From: Gonium pectorale
Taxonomy: Eukaryota > Chlorophyta > Chlorophyceae > Chlamydomonadales > Volvocaceae
Length of the DNA stretch: 64,000 nucleotides
Direction of reading: 5' to 3'
Assembly: GCA_001584585.1 (NCBI GenBank)
Contig: LSYV01000053.1
Span: 41,807 to 105,806, forward strand
Shown: positions 10,601-22,447 of the stretch, in pieces
How positions within the stretch are numbered: the stretch's first letter is position 1
How the letters are laid out: each line of letters begins with the position of its first letter
Translations under genes and position numbers: made by a program
Notes under the pieces: model-generated
Databases searched by the model: none
Told to the model about the DNA's origin: nothing
Seen by the model: the letters and a program-made list of their open reading frames with translations, nothing else

Positions 10601-12225
10601 CACGCCGTGTTCCGCCCCGGCACGCCCTTGCCGGTACGTCCCCGACCACGACGCCGTGTGTGTCTTTGGGCATCCATCCACCCACCCACCCAGCCTGCAA
10701 AATATAACAGCCGCCCCTGGCCACCCGTCCCACACATCTTGGCGCCCACCCACCTGCACATTGACCACCCACTCGAGCTTCTTCGGCGCCCACCCACCAT
10801 CCCTAAGCCTCTGGCACCCAACCTACCCACCCGCCCACCCACCCACACCTCGACCACCCACCCAACCACCCACCTGCACCTTGACCACCGTGAGCGGCTC
10901 GCTAGCGTCCTGCAGCCCCCGCAGCACCGCCAGCGTCAGCGCCAGGCCGGCGACGTTGGCCGCCAGCAGGCCCAGCAGCGACGCCCACAGCGGCAGCGCC
11001 TCCAGGTCCAGCCCGGCGGCCAGGTCGGGGTAGGCCAGCACGTCGCCGATCAGCATGGGCGGCCGGGAATAGGTGGGCGAGCCGGAGAGGAGGGAGGGCG
11101 GCAGCGCGCGCAGGCGCAGCGACGCGGGCGCACGGTAGCGGCGGCGGGAGGAGGAGGACGAGGAGGCGGGGGAGGCGCGGAGCGGGGAGGACCTGTGGGG
11201 CGGGGCGCAGTGGGGGGAAGGAGTGTACGGGCGGGTTTGAAGAGGAGGAGCGTGTGGTGCGGGCGGAGAGGTGGCGCGGGGCGTGGCTTGACGAGCGGGC
11301 ATACGCCCGCGTGTGCGGCCGCCGCCTGGGGTTGTTGGGCTACCGTGGTAGGAGCCGGACAGCTGCGGCCGCTGGTTGCCCGCAGACAGCGCTTGCGGCT
11401 TGCCCGCACTGGTTACCTGGTTCGTGCCGCGGGACAACCCAGACTCAAGTATTCCGTGCAGCGCCCACACACGCCCCCGAGTCAAACGGTCGGCCGTAAC
11501 CACTCCCGACACACAGTCGCATGGCTATATGTGCCGTAGAGCAGATCCCCTCCCTCGAGGAGCGGAGCGTCAGAGCTCCTGGACCGAGTCGGGAAGAGCC
11601 GCACCATCGCACGGGACTCACGGACTGCACGAGGTGCCCCGAGGCCACACTGTCTTGCACGGGAACAGGTCCGCCACGCGGCCGTACCTCTTACGCGCCA
11701 GGTTGGAAGTGCGGTGGGCGCCCACGCGGCCGCCAGTCCGGGCCGCTTCGGCCGCGTCGCATGGAGCAAAGAGCTGGATACGAGAACGAGAAAGTGTCAG
11801 CGACAGCGGCATAGGAGCACGGTGGAAGGGGCAGGCGCTCAAGGCCGATGGGAGCTCCCCCGCAAGGAGGCAAGACATCACAAGCATTGTGGCATGAGTA
11901 GGATTGGATCAGAGGAGCAAGTAAGACGAGCGGCTCCGGGGAACGCATTATCCGTCCCGGAGGTAGCGTTGACCCCTCGGCATGCCGCGCACGAGAGGAC
12001 GGGCCCAGGACTCACCAGCGCAGCGGCGGCCAGTGCCGCAATCGCCGTTGTGCGTAGTCGCTCTGCGGCCGACTGCGTCTCCGCAGCTGAACGCCCGGGC
12101 GTCTTCGCCACGCAGGCAACGTGTCGCGAGCATCTCGGCGACACTGGAGCGCGCACCCCGCAATGCAGCCACGAGGCTGTCTTACTAGGATCTACTCGAA
12201 ACACCGCTGTCCCCGCCACCGGCAT
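7608..12225 (-). CDS. Chloroplast DUF1517 protein (FLAP1-like)
   Basis: Nine exons on the minus strand: 12225-12016, 11773-11688, 11192-10874, 10214-10149, 9642-9580, 9184-9071, 8759-8603, 8318-8287 and 7835-7608. They join in frame to 424 residues. Residues 1 to about 75 look like a plastid transit peptide plus an Ala-rich hydrophobic segment ending near AEAA. A GGRVG and Ser/Arg-rich linker follows, then a membrane span at about 166-189. The DUF1517 domain fills the rest, recognised by KELMIVTLVVAARG and by ALELLWTP...LERDYPELRPL near the C terminus. The family is conserved in cyanobacteria and plastids. Arabidopsis FLAP1 belongs to it and affects proton homeostasis and non-photochemical quenching under fluctuating light, so a thylakoid or envelope role is likely here. 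The acceptor of exon 6 has an in-frame alternative 33 bases upstream (9217). Confidence 0.87.
9765..9813. repeat. Perfect inverted repeat in DUF1517 intron 4
   Basis: Sixteen-base arms at 9765-9780 and 9798-9813 are exact reverse complements around a 17-base loop. It lies inside the intron between exons 4 and 5. Confidence 0.75.
10665..10880. repeat. C-rich CCCA/CCAC low-complexity tract
   Basis: Dense, irregular repeats of CCCACC and CATCCA fill the 3' part (in plus coordinates) of intron 3 of the DUF1517 gene. On the transcribed strand this is a G-rich GGGTGG tract directly after the donor at 10873. Confidence 0.7.
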
Positions 12226-14394
12226 TCTCTTCAATGAGGCGGACGAGCCGGTGAAATAGCTTCTACCTAAATACAATTGCAAGTGGTCACGGTGTAAAAC
12301 GACAAACAAGTGAAGCGATGACGAATACCGACACCGGCAGGTGCCGTGAGTAAAAGCCCCAACAGTGGTCTGTGGAGTATTGCAAATTGCAATGTGTACC
12401 AGTAACGACGCAGTCTTACAACTAACCTGTTTGGCACGCAAGGATCCGCGGGACCGCTCCCCCCGTGCCGTAACACGAAGGGCTGCCCATCCCCACCGCA
12501 CGCTGCGCCCGCGCCAGCGTCAAGTTCTCCGGCGGTCGGATGTATGGCTCTATACATGCCCGCGTCCATAACACCGGGGGGGGGGGCGGGCACGAGAGCT
12601 ACGGGTTGGTGCGCATTTGCTTCATGTTTTCTGGAAGCACCGTCATCGCTACCAGGATAGGAAGGGGGGGAGCGGGGCGTGCCGTAGCTGCATCATCGGT
12701 TCATCGCCCTCACCTGCAGCCAGCTCACCCGGGCACAAAGCCGGTGCCACCGGTGCGTCAGCCCGCCAGCCCAGCTGTTTGAGAGCTGCAGCGTTGCAGC
12801 CCCTGGGGTTGGTGCTGAGGGCGGGAAAGCCTTTCCTACCCTTACCGTCAATGCGGATACGGACACGCGTGGGGGCGCTCACGGGCATGAAAGTGCTGCG
12901 AGCTGTGTGAACGGCAGACCGCCTGGGCACCTCAGCGTTGACAACTTCTCACCTAAGGGAGAGGTTACATATACGGAAGGCGAGAAGGGGCGCAGACAGA
13001 CAACGGCAGGGACAACCAGCCCTGGCGACTGGTACGTTGCCATTCAAGAGGCTACGCCGCACGCGCATCCATCATCCTGGCTTTGTTGACGTCCAGGGAA
13101 TGGTGCTGCGTGTCCGAAACCCGTCGGCGGCTTGGATGCGGGCCGGCGGGGTTACAGCGGATGTTGGAGGCATGCGGGCGTGTGACGTGCTGGCGGGGAC
13201 GACGAAGGATAAGCAATTTCACCACAACGAGAGTCTTGACCGCAATGGTGAAGCCGAGGCGGGGAACAGCGGGTCGGATGCGGTCGGATGGGCATGGGTG
13301 TCTGCGGTGGCGGCAGCAGCCCCAGCGGCCGAGCGGAGGGCCTGTGTTGCTGCCGTCGTGCCATTCGCAGTCGTACCGCGCCCGAGCGCTGTGCAGGCGA
13401 TGGTTGTAGCAACAGCGTCCGCAGTGTAAGTTAAGTTGGTGTCGGTTGATGGCCGTGCGCTGGCTTTGGCGCAACCGACTCCCAAACCTGGCATGCATGG
13501 CTCGCCCACCGCCAACCACAGACCCGAACTGCAACCAATCGGGGCGCCATGCTTGCGCTCCGCACCCGTGATCATGCTCACGACGTCTAGCATAGTCGTG
13601 CCCCCCCCGCCCGTAAGCGAGCCAGTTTCCCAACACACCAGCGCACACGTACCTGCGCCTCCGGTACCGCTGGGGCTTGCTGCAGAGCCAGCCATATGAC
13701 GCCCTGCCGACTCCAACTACCCCTACCCCACTGTTTACCTTATCAAGGGTGGTAGGGTGCCGCAAGCGCACCCAAGCTTCGCGGTTGGGGGCCCGTTTGT
13801 CGGCACGGTTGGACCTAGGGGCCTAGGGGCGCCCGGTGTTGGGGGACCAGGTAGCAGGGCCAGATGGAATCCCACCGCGCCTGACGGTGACGCAGCTGAC
13901 AATCGGAGGTTCAGGGGCCCGAAACACAAACGGAAACGCAGGCAGGCAGGCAGGCAGGCAGGCAATCCCCGTCCCACCCGCCCCGCCACGAACACGTCGT
14001 TCACCGCCTCCACCCAAGGCAGCCCCCCCTCCCCATGCTGTCCTAGATAGCTTGTCACAGTTCCGCATCTCAACTGGGGTCAGAAGCTCGGGGGCCAGCA
14101 GGATAGTATACAGCTGGGAGGAGAGGGCTGAAGTTGGCAGGGGCCAACTGCACACCGCGACACCGGGTTCGTGCTGAGGCTGTCAAGGCGGCCGGGCCGC
14201 GCCCTCCTTTCCTCTGCCCTTCCCTCTGCTTCAGCCGTCAAACCTCTTCCCTTCCTCTGACAAATCCTCTGGCCTGGCTCGGCATGTGCGTACGGCAGGT
14301 ACGGCTGGTGCTTCGTTTATAACATGAGGGTGCAGGTTGCCGATAGGTCCAAATATTCGGCAATGCCATCAATGTGTCTGTACGCAGCTGATGG
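12226..14394. other. Divergent intergenic region, DUF1517 gene / LRR copy 1
   Basis: Separates two divergently transcribed genes and should hold both promoters. No gene was supported. A 166-codon minus frame at 13716-13219 is open but has no motif or splice support. A (GGCA)6 tract is at 13941-13964. Confidence 0.5.
13941..13964. repeat. (GGCA)6 microsatellite
   Basis: Six perfect tandem GGCA units in the intergenic region upstream of LRR copy 1. A shorter tract of the same unit occurs near 60633 in an intron of the DDT gene. Confidence 0.9.
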
Positions 14395-16761
14395 ATGATG
14401 GCATCTACTGGGCTGCGGGAGCGACGACCTGACCTGCTCACGGCCGTCACGCCGGTGGCCAGCGTACTAGTCGGACTTCTTGAGAAAGGCAAATTTTCTG
14501 ACGCAAAGACCTTACAGAGCCTGCGGCTCACTTGCCACGATTTCCGCGCGCTCGTGGACGGCGATCTGACGGTGCTGTCCCTGAAGGTCAAGAAGCATCA
14601 CCGGGAGCAATGGGCAGCTGGTCGGCTGCCGTCGCTCGAGCGCTGGTCCGCGTGCAACCACGTTCGCCTCCAACTGGAGCCCTCCGGCGATGGAGATGAG
14701 GACCTGGCAGCTCTGGCGTCGATCCCCTTCAGCGGCCTGGCTCCTCGGGGCCGTGAGCGCATCTCTTGGCTGGAGCTCTCGATCGTGCCAGGCCTCCATC
14801 CGAACGCCGCCTGGCAGGCCGAGGCCGCCGTGACGGTGCTTGCGACGATGCTTCCGGGGCTCTCATTCCTGAGCCTCTGCGGCATGTCGTATGACACGGT
14901 GCGGCAGCGGCTCATGTTTCAGGCCCTTGCCTCTCTGCCGTGCTTGGGGAAGCTCGCCCTGCCGAGCAGCCGCGCCCTGGAGCACATTGGGTTGCTGGCA
15001 ACTGGGAAGCTGACCGCGCTCCAGGTACTGAGTCTGAACAGCCTCCGCCAGGGGCAGGAGCTCCTGAGTCCCCAGGCCGCCGCCGGCCTGGCGCAGTTGC
15101 ACGGCCTTCAGAAAATCTGCTGGCAGGACGGCGCGGCGGAGTGGCGCGGCCTAAACCAGCTGCTGGATCACGTCCCGCCCACCATCAGCACCGTCTACTT
15201 CTTCAACGGCGAGATCAAGACGTACCTGGCGATGAGAGCCGGGCGCGCCCAGAGGCTGCGCATCCTCATGAATTGCCGGGCCCCTCCCGTCGGCCAGATC
15301 CCCGAGGCCCGGGCATTCGTCTCCATCGCGGAGGCTGTGCTGTCAAGCCGCGCCATGGGGCCGCGACTGGACTCCCTCATCCTCATCCCCGGCGTGCGGG
15401 TAGCCGACCCGGACGGCCGCTCTCTGGAGGCGCCCGAGCTGCAGCCGCTGTGGGACCTGGCCCGGCGGAGTGACGCGGTGGCTATCTGCATGCTGCGCAC
15501 CTCATCTGCGGCAGGCGCAGTGGCCGCAGTTACCCGACTGGGCGTGCCGCAGGCCCTGGACCTGCAGCGCAACGCCACAGAGAGGCTCGTCCTCCGCCTC
15601 CGACGCAACATTGCTACCACGAACCGGCAGCAGTACCAGCACCAGCAGCACCAGCACCAGGTGGCCGCGGCGGCTGCCGCACCGCCCGGGCAGGAAGCTC
15701 TGACCACGTCGCTGCTGCTGCGGCTCGCCAGTGGTGGGGCGAACCCCGGCAACGGCACGGCGGGGCCGCCACCATCACAGCCCCGACCGCTGGCGCAAGT
15801 GTTTGTCTTCCGCGGCCCCTTCGTGTCCACTCTCTCATGGGTGCCGTCGGCGCTTCACGAGTGGCTTCAGGGGCTGACCCGCTCTGTGGCGGAGCGTCTG
15901 CGCATGGGCAGCGAACAGTCGGCGGTTGCTGGCGGCGGCGGTGGCGATGGTAGCGGCGGCATTGACGCCGGCCATGGCGGCAACGACAATGGGGCCAACG
16001 GAGGCGGGAACGACAACGGGACCGGCGGCGCCGGCCCCAGCGGCGGCCAGCGGGTGCAACTGCTGTCGTACCAGGTGCTGCCGCGCTCGTGCGGTGCGGT
16101 GCTGGCGGCGTTCCGGGGCGTGGAGGGGCTGCTGGGCGCCGTGGAGGCGGTGGCGTCGTCCATGTCGGCGGAGAGCGGACATGCGGGCGGGCCCTTGCTG
16201 GAGGTTACCCAGGCGGCAGCGGCTCTGGCGGAGGGCGGCAAGGTCACCGGTGGAACGGGCGCAGTGCGGCGGATGGTTCTCAAGGGGCTGCAGCTGGTGG
16301 GTCGCGCCTGTGCACCTGGAGTCTAGCGGACTCCCTCTACATGCCTGAACTTGGCGTCTGTGGCCACGGTGGCGGCTCTGTGGACCGCTGGTCCAAGCAT
16401 TTACAAGGGACACCTGCGTAACTTGTGCACGGGCTGGTCCTGAACAGGGCGCGCGCAGGCGGTTTCCCGGGAGGGCTGGCTGCGTGGTCTTTTTTCTACA
16501 GCTTGGAAGGGGTTGTGGGGCGGGCGTGCCACGTATTGCAATGCTTTCTAACCTGGCCTGGTAGCTGCGTTCCCTTTTGCCTTTCACCTTCCCTTCACGT
16601 TGTGTCCCATCGTCCGTTCATCGCAGGAGCTGCAGTCGCGGTGGGACGCCTCGCTGCCCGGCTGCGGAGGCGACCCGGCTGCGGAGGCGGCGCTGCTGCG
16701 GGGGCTGCTGGGCGCATGGGAGCAGCTGGTGGCCGAGATGCTGCCAGAGGTGGAGGTGTAG
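14395..16761 (+). CDS. F-box/LRR-like family protein, copy 1
   Basis: Two exons, 14395-16296 and 16627-16761, give 678 residues. The intron (donor CTG|GTGGGT, acceptor TCGCAG|GAG) is placed by comparison with the other two copies. The N terminus has an F-box-like segment around SLRLTCHDFRALVD, followed by irregular leucine-rich blocks such as LPGLSFLSLCGMSYD and LPCLGKLALPSS. The middle is low-complexity: a Gln/His run near residue 405 and a Gly/Asn run near 510-545. A conserved GPSGGQRVQLLSYQVLPRS block comes next. The last exon encodes ELQSRWDASLPGCGGD and an Ala/Leu helix. Starts at 14395 and 14398 are equivalent. If the F-box reading is right the protein would act as a substrate adaptor of an SCF ubiquitin ligase, but the motif is degenerate and this is inference. 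Paralogues lie at 20.2 and 33.3 kb. Confidence 0.75.
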
Positions 16762-17322
16762 CGTGGGGGTGCGTTGGCCCGTACCCGATGGCCACGATAG
16801 CGGTGCTGAAGGGCGATGCTCCAATGCAGCTCGTCGGTCCACCTGGGGCCAGGGAGGCGATCAGGAAGGCACGGGGATGCCGGTCCCGTACCAACGGGAG
16901 GCCAGCGCCCTGGCTCATCCGGCTCGCGGGCGCGTGCATTCCCAGCGTCCCTTACGCAGAGGTCTTAGTGTTGCTGACAAGGGACACTGGCACGGGGTCG
17001 ACGCGGTGCGAGATGATGATGATGCTATATGAGCGGTGGGCCGGGGTGCAGGGGTGTGCTTAGCTCTCTCGTTGCCGGTACGGTGTGGGGAGCTCAGGCG
17101 AGCAGTGAGCATGAGCGCGCGTGTGACAGGCTAGTGATGCATGTTCGTGACCTGGTCATGCGTTTGCCATCAAGTGCCTCTGGCAGACGTGCCAGAAGGA
17201 AGCCAACGGCGTGTCAAGTAGTGATGTCTCGGCGTGCGGATGGACCCAGGATGACGCGGCTGTGCCATGGCATGCCAATAACGACCTCGAGCCGTGCAGG
17301 GTTAAGGTACTACTTTGCAGGG

Positions 17323-17327
17323 TGTAA
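17323..17327 (+). terminator. Candidate TGTAA poly(A) signal for LRR copy 1
   Basis: First plus-strand TGTAA after the stop at 16761, about 560 bases downstream. Confidence 0.4.
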
Positions 17328-17817
17328 GTAACCACCCTTCTGCAGTGCCGGGGTAGGCCATTTCGAAGGAATGACGGTTTACCATGCGGCGTGTGTTTCA
17401 GGCCTCGTGCAACATGTGTCGAATGGCAAGAGCCGAAGCATTGATAGCGGAGGCACCCAAATTGCGCGGTTGTGCGGCGCATCCCCTGCAGAAGGGCAGT
17501 GTCGCTGACGCGTGGTCAATTGTGCGGCGCGAGCTCCATTACCGCAGAGAGGCGGAGGTGCAGCCCTGTCCTGTGACTGGACTGAACATGTCCAGCGGGT
17601 GGTGAGGGCCCAGATCCCACTTGTTGGCTGGTAGGGAACCGCTTGCAAATGTAGGGCTTCTGGGCTTCTTTCGTGTGTTACGGTGGGGCATGTGTATGAA
17701 GGTCTGCCACTTCTAAGACCAGGAACCAACGACGCCCTTTGGTGCCAACGCGCGGCAGCCTGCAGCGATGAACAAGTTTGTAAGACATGTGCGCAGAATC
17801 CACTGTAGCGGCAGCAG

Positions 17818-17870
17818 CCCGCCCCAGCGGAGGGCCGGCGCTGCTGCCGTCCTACCAGGTACCCCGCTTT
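17818..17870 (+). pseudogene. Possible relic of the LRR-family GPSGGQ...LSYQV block
   Basis: The stretch resembles, base for base over most of about 50 positions with a 6-base gap, the part of copy 1 near 16035-16090 that encodes the conserved PSGGQ...LLSYQV segment, and it shares CCCCAGCGG and CTACCAGGT. A stop follows within a few codons and no flanking homology was seen. It may be a decayed duplicate or a chance match. Confidence 0.35.
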
Positions 17871-20191
17871 TGAACACCGCGGAGTCTATGCCGGCGTCCG
17901 CTCCTTGCTGCCGTTGTTCCGCTCTGCCCCATGTCCCAGCTGCTGCTCGTGCATACCTTTGAACTACCATTGTCGTGCAGCTCCAGTGCTCCACAGAACA
18001 CGACGGTTTCCGCACGTAGCGTAGCGTAGTAGCGGAAACCTAGGTTTCCTGCGTTCGGCTGGCAAGCGTGTGTGCACTTCGGTACTGTCCGGTAGTACGG
18101 CAGTACGAGGCCGGTAGGCCTGGGTCCTTAGGCTGTCGCACCGGTCGGTGCTAGCTAATTGGCGAGTTTCCTTTTGTCAGATCTGACACCGCCGGGCCGG
18201 ACTGAGCCATACTACGTTACAGTCCCTGGCCAGTCTCGGCTCGGTGGATCAGGGCTCGCCCCCCATCCCCCGCAAAAGACTCTCTTTTCTGCTTGCAGGT
18301 ACCCCTACTCCGCGGCGGAGCCGCGGCTAAGCGATGCAAGACGCAATCCTGGAAACGACAGAAGTGTAGCAAGAAGTTCAAAGTCCACATTGCAAGTCAC
18401 GCTGCTGTCGGCAAGTCTGAAAGCGGCCGCGGAGCTGGCCGTACGTCGTACGTCCGGTTTGCTAAATGATGTGCTGGAGACTGAAATCCTTGGGTGTAGC
18501 GGACAGAGGCTCCAAGCGTAGCAGACGGCGCCTTGTCGATCGTGAGGACTTTGCCGTTTGCGTGGAGGCAAGTCACGGGAGGTTTGTGCATGCGTGCGCG
18601 GGTTCGGTTGCAACACGGGCCGCAGCGCCCTGTTTATTCACTGTCGCAGTTACCGTATGTGCTGTTTGTGCGTTTGAGTTTTCAGTAGGGCTAGTCCCTC
18701 CGCCGGGACCGGGGCCGGGAACTGCCCACCCGCCCAACCGCTCAGCGTCGGCCCTGCTGTGTTGTGTCGGGTGGGCCTACCTGCAGGGGTAGTATGGGCG
18801 GCCTTGACCCTCTTTCTGTGCAAGTTTCTCTTTTTTTTGTCCCTTTGGGCGTTGTCGCCGCTGTTGGCGGCTGAGATGCTGCTTGGTGCGATGACTCTTT
18901 GATGACGCTGTGGCCACAGTTGGGCTCCGTGCGGCTCAAAGGACGGTGGCGCACAGTCTCTGCTACAACGCAGAGACGAGCGATAAACTGGCGTTCGATG
19001 TTGCTTCCAAGCGGGCCGGCCAGGCTGGCGGACAAGATGTATCCGACAGTACACTGGATGCATGTCGCCGTGATCTACCCCCGTGCACCCGGCATTCGTC
19101 CACCTCAAACGAACGCCTCGGTACAATATGCTGTCCAACCTGTAAGCTGTGACCAGTCTGTGCAGAGCAAGACACAGCAGCCGAAGCGTACCGCCACTGG
19201 ACTCCGGATGCCGTCAAGCCGGACGGCCCTGCGCCCAGCGGCGTTCCGTGTGACGCCTGAGCTGCTGCCCGTCCCTGCCGACATTCCAACCTCCGAGTTT
19301 CCAAAGCTGCGCCGTACCGCACGATTGGGCTTCTTCTCGTCACCCAGCAAGTGGCGGCTCCCTCGCCGGGTACAAAAGAGCAGACCTTCGAGCCTGCACG
19401 AGTGCTTGTACACCCGGACACTGACCCCCGGACACTGGCCGCCGGACAATGACACATGGCAAGTCCAGCAGCCACCCGCACATTCCTCCAGCGGGCCTTC
19501 TTCCTGCAGGACTACCAAATCTCACCGCACAGCGGCAGTAAACCCAGCCCAACGACCACGTCATCCTAGCCTCCACACCAAGGGGAACATATGTTTCGCG
19601 CGCCCACTCCCCCCCTGCCCCCTCGCACGGGGGCGCCCACCAAGGGGAACCAAGGCACACGGGCCCATGCATCAGCCGCCCCCTCAGCGACCCGCTCTGA
19701 CGCGTATCCGCCCGCACGCCACGCCTACACGCGCCTCTGACTCACGTGCGTTGTTTGTTTCCTTTGCAACTTCATGCGCACTGCCGCCGCTGCCGTACAT
19801 ACCGCCGGCGCTGTACTCCAGATAAGTCACCAGGCTCTCTGCCCACACCGTGGGCTTCCCGCCCCCCACGCGACCATAGCTGCTTCGCCGCCTTCCGCAG
19901 TAGACCCGGTGTGGGCGGCACTGGCGGGGATGCATACGGCGGGGATGTATACCCCACCGGCGTCCACCGACCCCGCCCCGGCGGCAGCGCCCTGCGTTGC
20001 GGATTGATGTCCCACAAGCATATACCGAACAACCACCAACTGTCATATTCAGTCGTACCACATCGGCCCCGTTCGCCCAACGAAATGCTGCCCGCAGCAT
20101 CTTCCCCTCTGTGCATCGTACTCCGCGTTCACAACAACCCGACCTCAAGGCAAGTCTCTTAGCGTTTCAGCGCTGCTGCATGCCGTGGCCA

Positions 20192-22447
20192 TTAGGTAGC
20201 AGCAAACTCACCCCCACGATACACCTCCACCTCGGGCGGCATCTCGCCCACCAGCTGCTCCCACGCGCCCAGCAGCCCCCGCAGCAGCGCCGCCTCCGCA
20301 GCCGGGTCGCCGCCGCAGCCGGGCAGCGAGGCGTCCCACCGCGACTGCAGCTCCTGCCAGGAACAGCGGAGAGTCGGCGGGGGCATGAGAACACCGCACG
20401 CCACAGATGCAGCTGCTAACCTTTGATCATGATGCGGCATGGACAACAGCAGATCAAGAGCGCCCATGCCAACTGCCGCGCTGTGACGCCTAGGCCTTGG
20501 CGCTATGCCCCAGCGGCCATCACCGCGCCCGCACAGGCAGCAACCGCGTTTTCCCTTCCTCGATTCCCAGTCCTCCCCTCCGGGTCCCTGCCGTCCCCGC
20601 ACACCTGCTCCAGCGCCCGCAGGACCGCCTGACGCACCGAGCCCGCCGCCAGCACCGCACCGCACGAGCGCGGCAGCACCTGGTACGACAGCAGCTGCAA
20701 CCGCTGCCCGCCGCTGGGGCCGGCGCCGCCGGCACCGCTGCCGTGAGCAGCACCCGCCCGCAGCGCCCTGGAGGCCGACCTCACCAGCCGCTGCATCCCG
20801 CGGTGCAGGTCACCTGGTGTGGATGAGAGCGCCAGCAGGAAGGGGCCGCGGAGGAGGAGCAGCTGGGGGCCCTGTGGCTGGCTCTGGGTGCTCCGGGGTA
20901 TGGCAGCACGGCCCGAGACCGCCAGCCCATCGGAGGGATCCGTAAGGGCGCTCACAGCCGGCGACAGCCGCAGCAGCAGCGCCGTAGCCACCTGGTCCGC
21001 GAGCAACGGCTGTGATGCCGCTGCCGCCGTTGCAGCCCCTGCCGCCGTCGTCGCCGCCGCCGGGCCAAGCACCACAGCCGTCGCCACGCCCGCCGCGGCT
21101 GCCGTCACCGCCTCTGTCTCCTCCTGCTGCTGCCGACCTGGGCCTGTGCACCGCGGCGACTGCTGCCCTGCGTTCTCATGACGCCGACGGCCCCATGGGT
21201 CGAAGAGCGCCAAGCGCAGCCCACCAGCCTGGCCACCCACCACTGCCACCGCCTGCGGGACACCCGAGCGGGCCACGGCCGCCTCCGCTGCCGCTGCCGA
21301 GGCGGCCTGCAGCACTGCCACGTCCACTTCATCGCTGCGCGCCACCAGCTCCCACAGCGGCCGCAGCTCGGGCGCACCCAGGCGGCGGCCGTCCGCGTCG
21401 CTGACCCACAAGCCCGTTGGGAGGTCGAAGCGGCCCAACCGCGGGCCCATGGCGCGGCTCGACAGCACGGCCGCTGCCGCGGAGGCGAAGAGGCCGATGG
21501 TTGACGGCGCATCGGCTGCCTCAATGTCGATGCTCACTTCGCTAATGAGCCCGCCGCTCAAAACCTCGCTCACACACCATCTCCGCACCATTCCCTGGCA
21601 GTAGCCGATCCAGAACTCCAAGTGCAGCTTGATGACTGTCGGCGGGATGTGGTCTAGCAGCAGGCGCAGGGCGGCGTCGGCGGTATGCGCATTCTACAGG
21701 GCGGCGTCCAGGTCGGGGGATTGCAGGTCCTTGCTGACAGAGACCTCGGCGAGGCCCCGGTAGCTTCGCGATGCCTGCTGCGGCTACGAGGTCTAGGCTG
21801 CTCTCCAGGCCGCTCCACGAGTCCTTGACTCGCAGCGTCTTGAGCTGCGGCGCCGGCGCCAGACGGCCAATGTGCTGCAGCATAAGAGCGCAGGGAAGGA
21901 TCAGCACCTCCAGGCGCGGCAGCGACGCCGCCAGGGCGTTAAACATCATCCGCTGACTCATCGGCCGGTAGGACATGACCGGAAGGCCGAGGAGGTGGAG
22001 CTTGCGCAGCCCCGGCAGCAGCGATGCGAGGGCCGTGATGGCGGCCTCTTCCTGCCACTTGGGGGACAGCCGCTTGTAGCGGAACACTTTCAGATCTGTG
22101 ATGCGTTTACGAATGCAGAGCGGCAAGCCGTTGATAGGGAGCGTCGCAACGGCGGCCAGGTCGGTGTCGGAGTACGCGGACGGCTTGAGCTCAAGAGCAA
22201 TCGAGGTGCAAGCGGGCCAGCGCTCCAATGAGGGCAGGCGACCCATTTCCAACATATGATAATCTTCGGAACGCACAGCTATGAAGAGCTTCTGTGCGTT
22301 ATCATCGACGAGCGCGCGCAGTTCGCGGCACGCCAGGCGCAGGCTCCGCACATCCCTATTGGTATCGCCGAAATCGTGTATGCTCAATGCGTGTACAAGG
22401 TTGCGGGCAACTGTCGTTAATGCAATTAGCAGGTCGTTCTGTGCCAT
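20192..22447 (-). CDS. F-box/LRR-like family protein, copy 2, frame-disturbed
   Basis: Minus-strand paralogue. The long first exon runs from the ATG at 22447 to the donor after 20605, the last exon is 20353-20192. The N terminus has the F-box-like SLRLACRELRALVDD and LRR-like LPGLRKLHLLG. The C-terminal half keeps GPSGGQRLQLLSYQVLPRS. Between about 21750 and 21765 the frame shifts by one base, and in the new frame a TAG lies at 21696-21694 inside a duplicated 30-bp segment. A 94-base GT-AG intron from 21787 to 21694 would restore an open frame of about 636 residues, but its donor (CTC|GTAGCC) is poor and it removes sequence still resembling copy 1. It is therefore either a recent pseudogene, a sequence error or a gene with an extra intron. 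Unlike copy 1, the last exon reads through to add YRGGEFAAT, and a strong GTGAGT donor lies at 20211. Confidence 0.6.

Larger units (their letters stand above)
16762..20191. other. Convergent intergenic region between LRR copies 1 and 2
   Basis: No intact gene is supported. It contains a short relic resembling the LRR family (17818-17870) and small repeats such as CACCAAGGGGAAC near 19578 and 19637. The 308-codon plus frame at 18899-19825 is judged chance: it is Pro/Arg/Thr-rich, has no domain and no splice support. Confidence 0.5.

Noticed and set aside
13219..13716. Minus-strand 165-codon frame upstream of LRR copy 1
   Set aside because: Composition is borderline coding, but overlapping frames are equally open and nothing recognisable is encoded.
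18899..19825. Plus-strand 308-codon frame
   Set aside because: Pro/Arg/Thr-rich product without domains, between convergent genes. GC-rich sequence gives such frames by chance.
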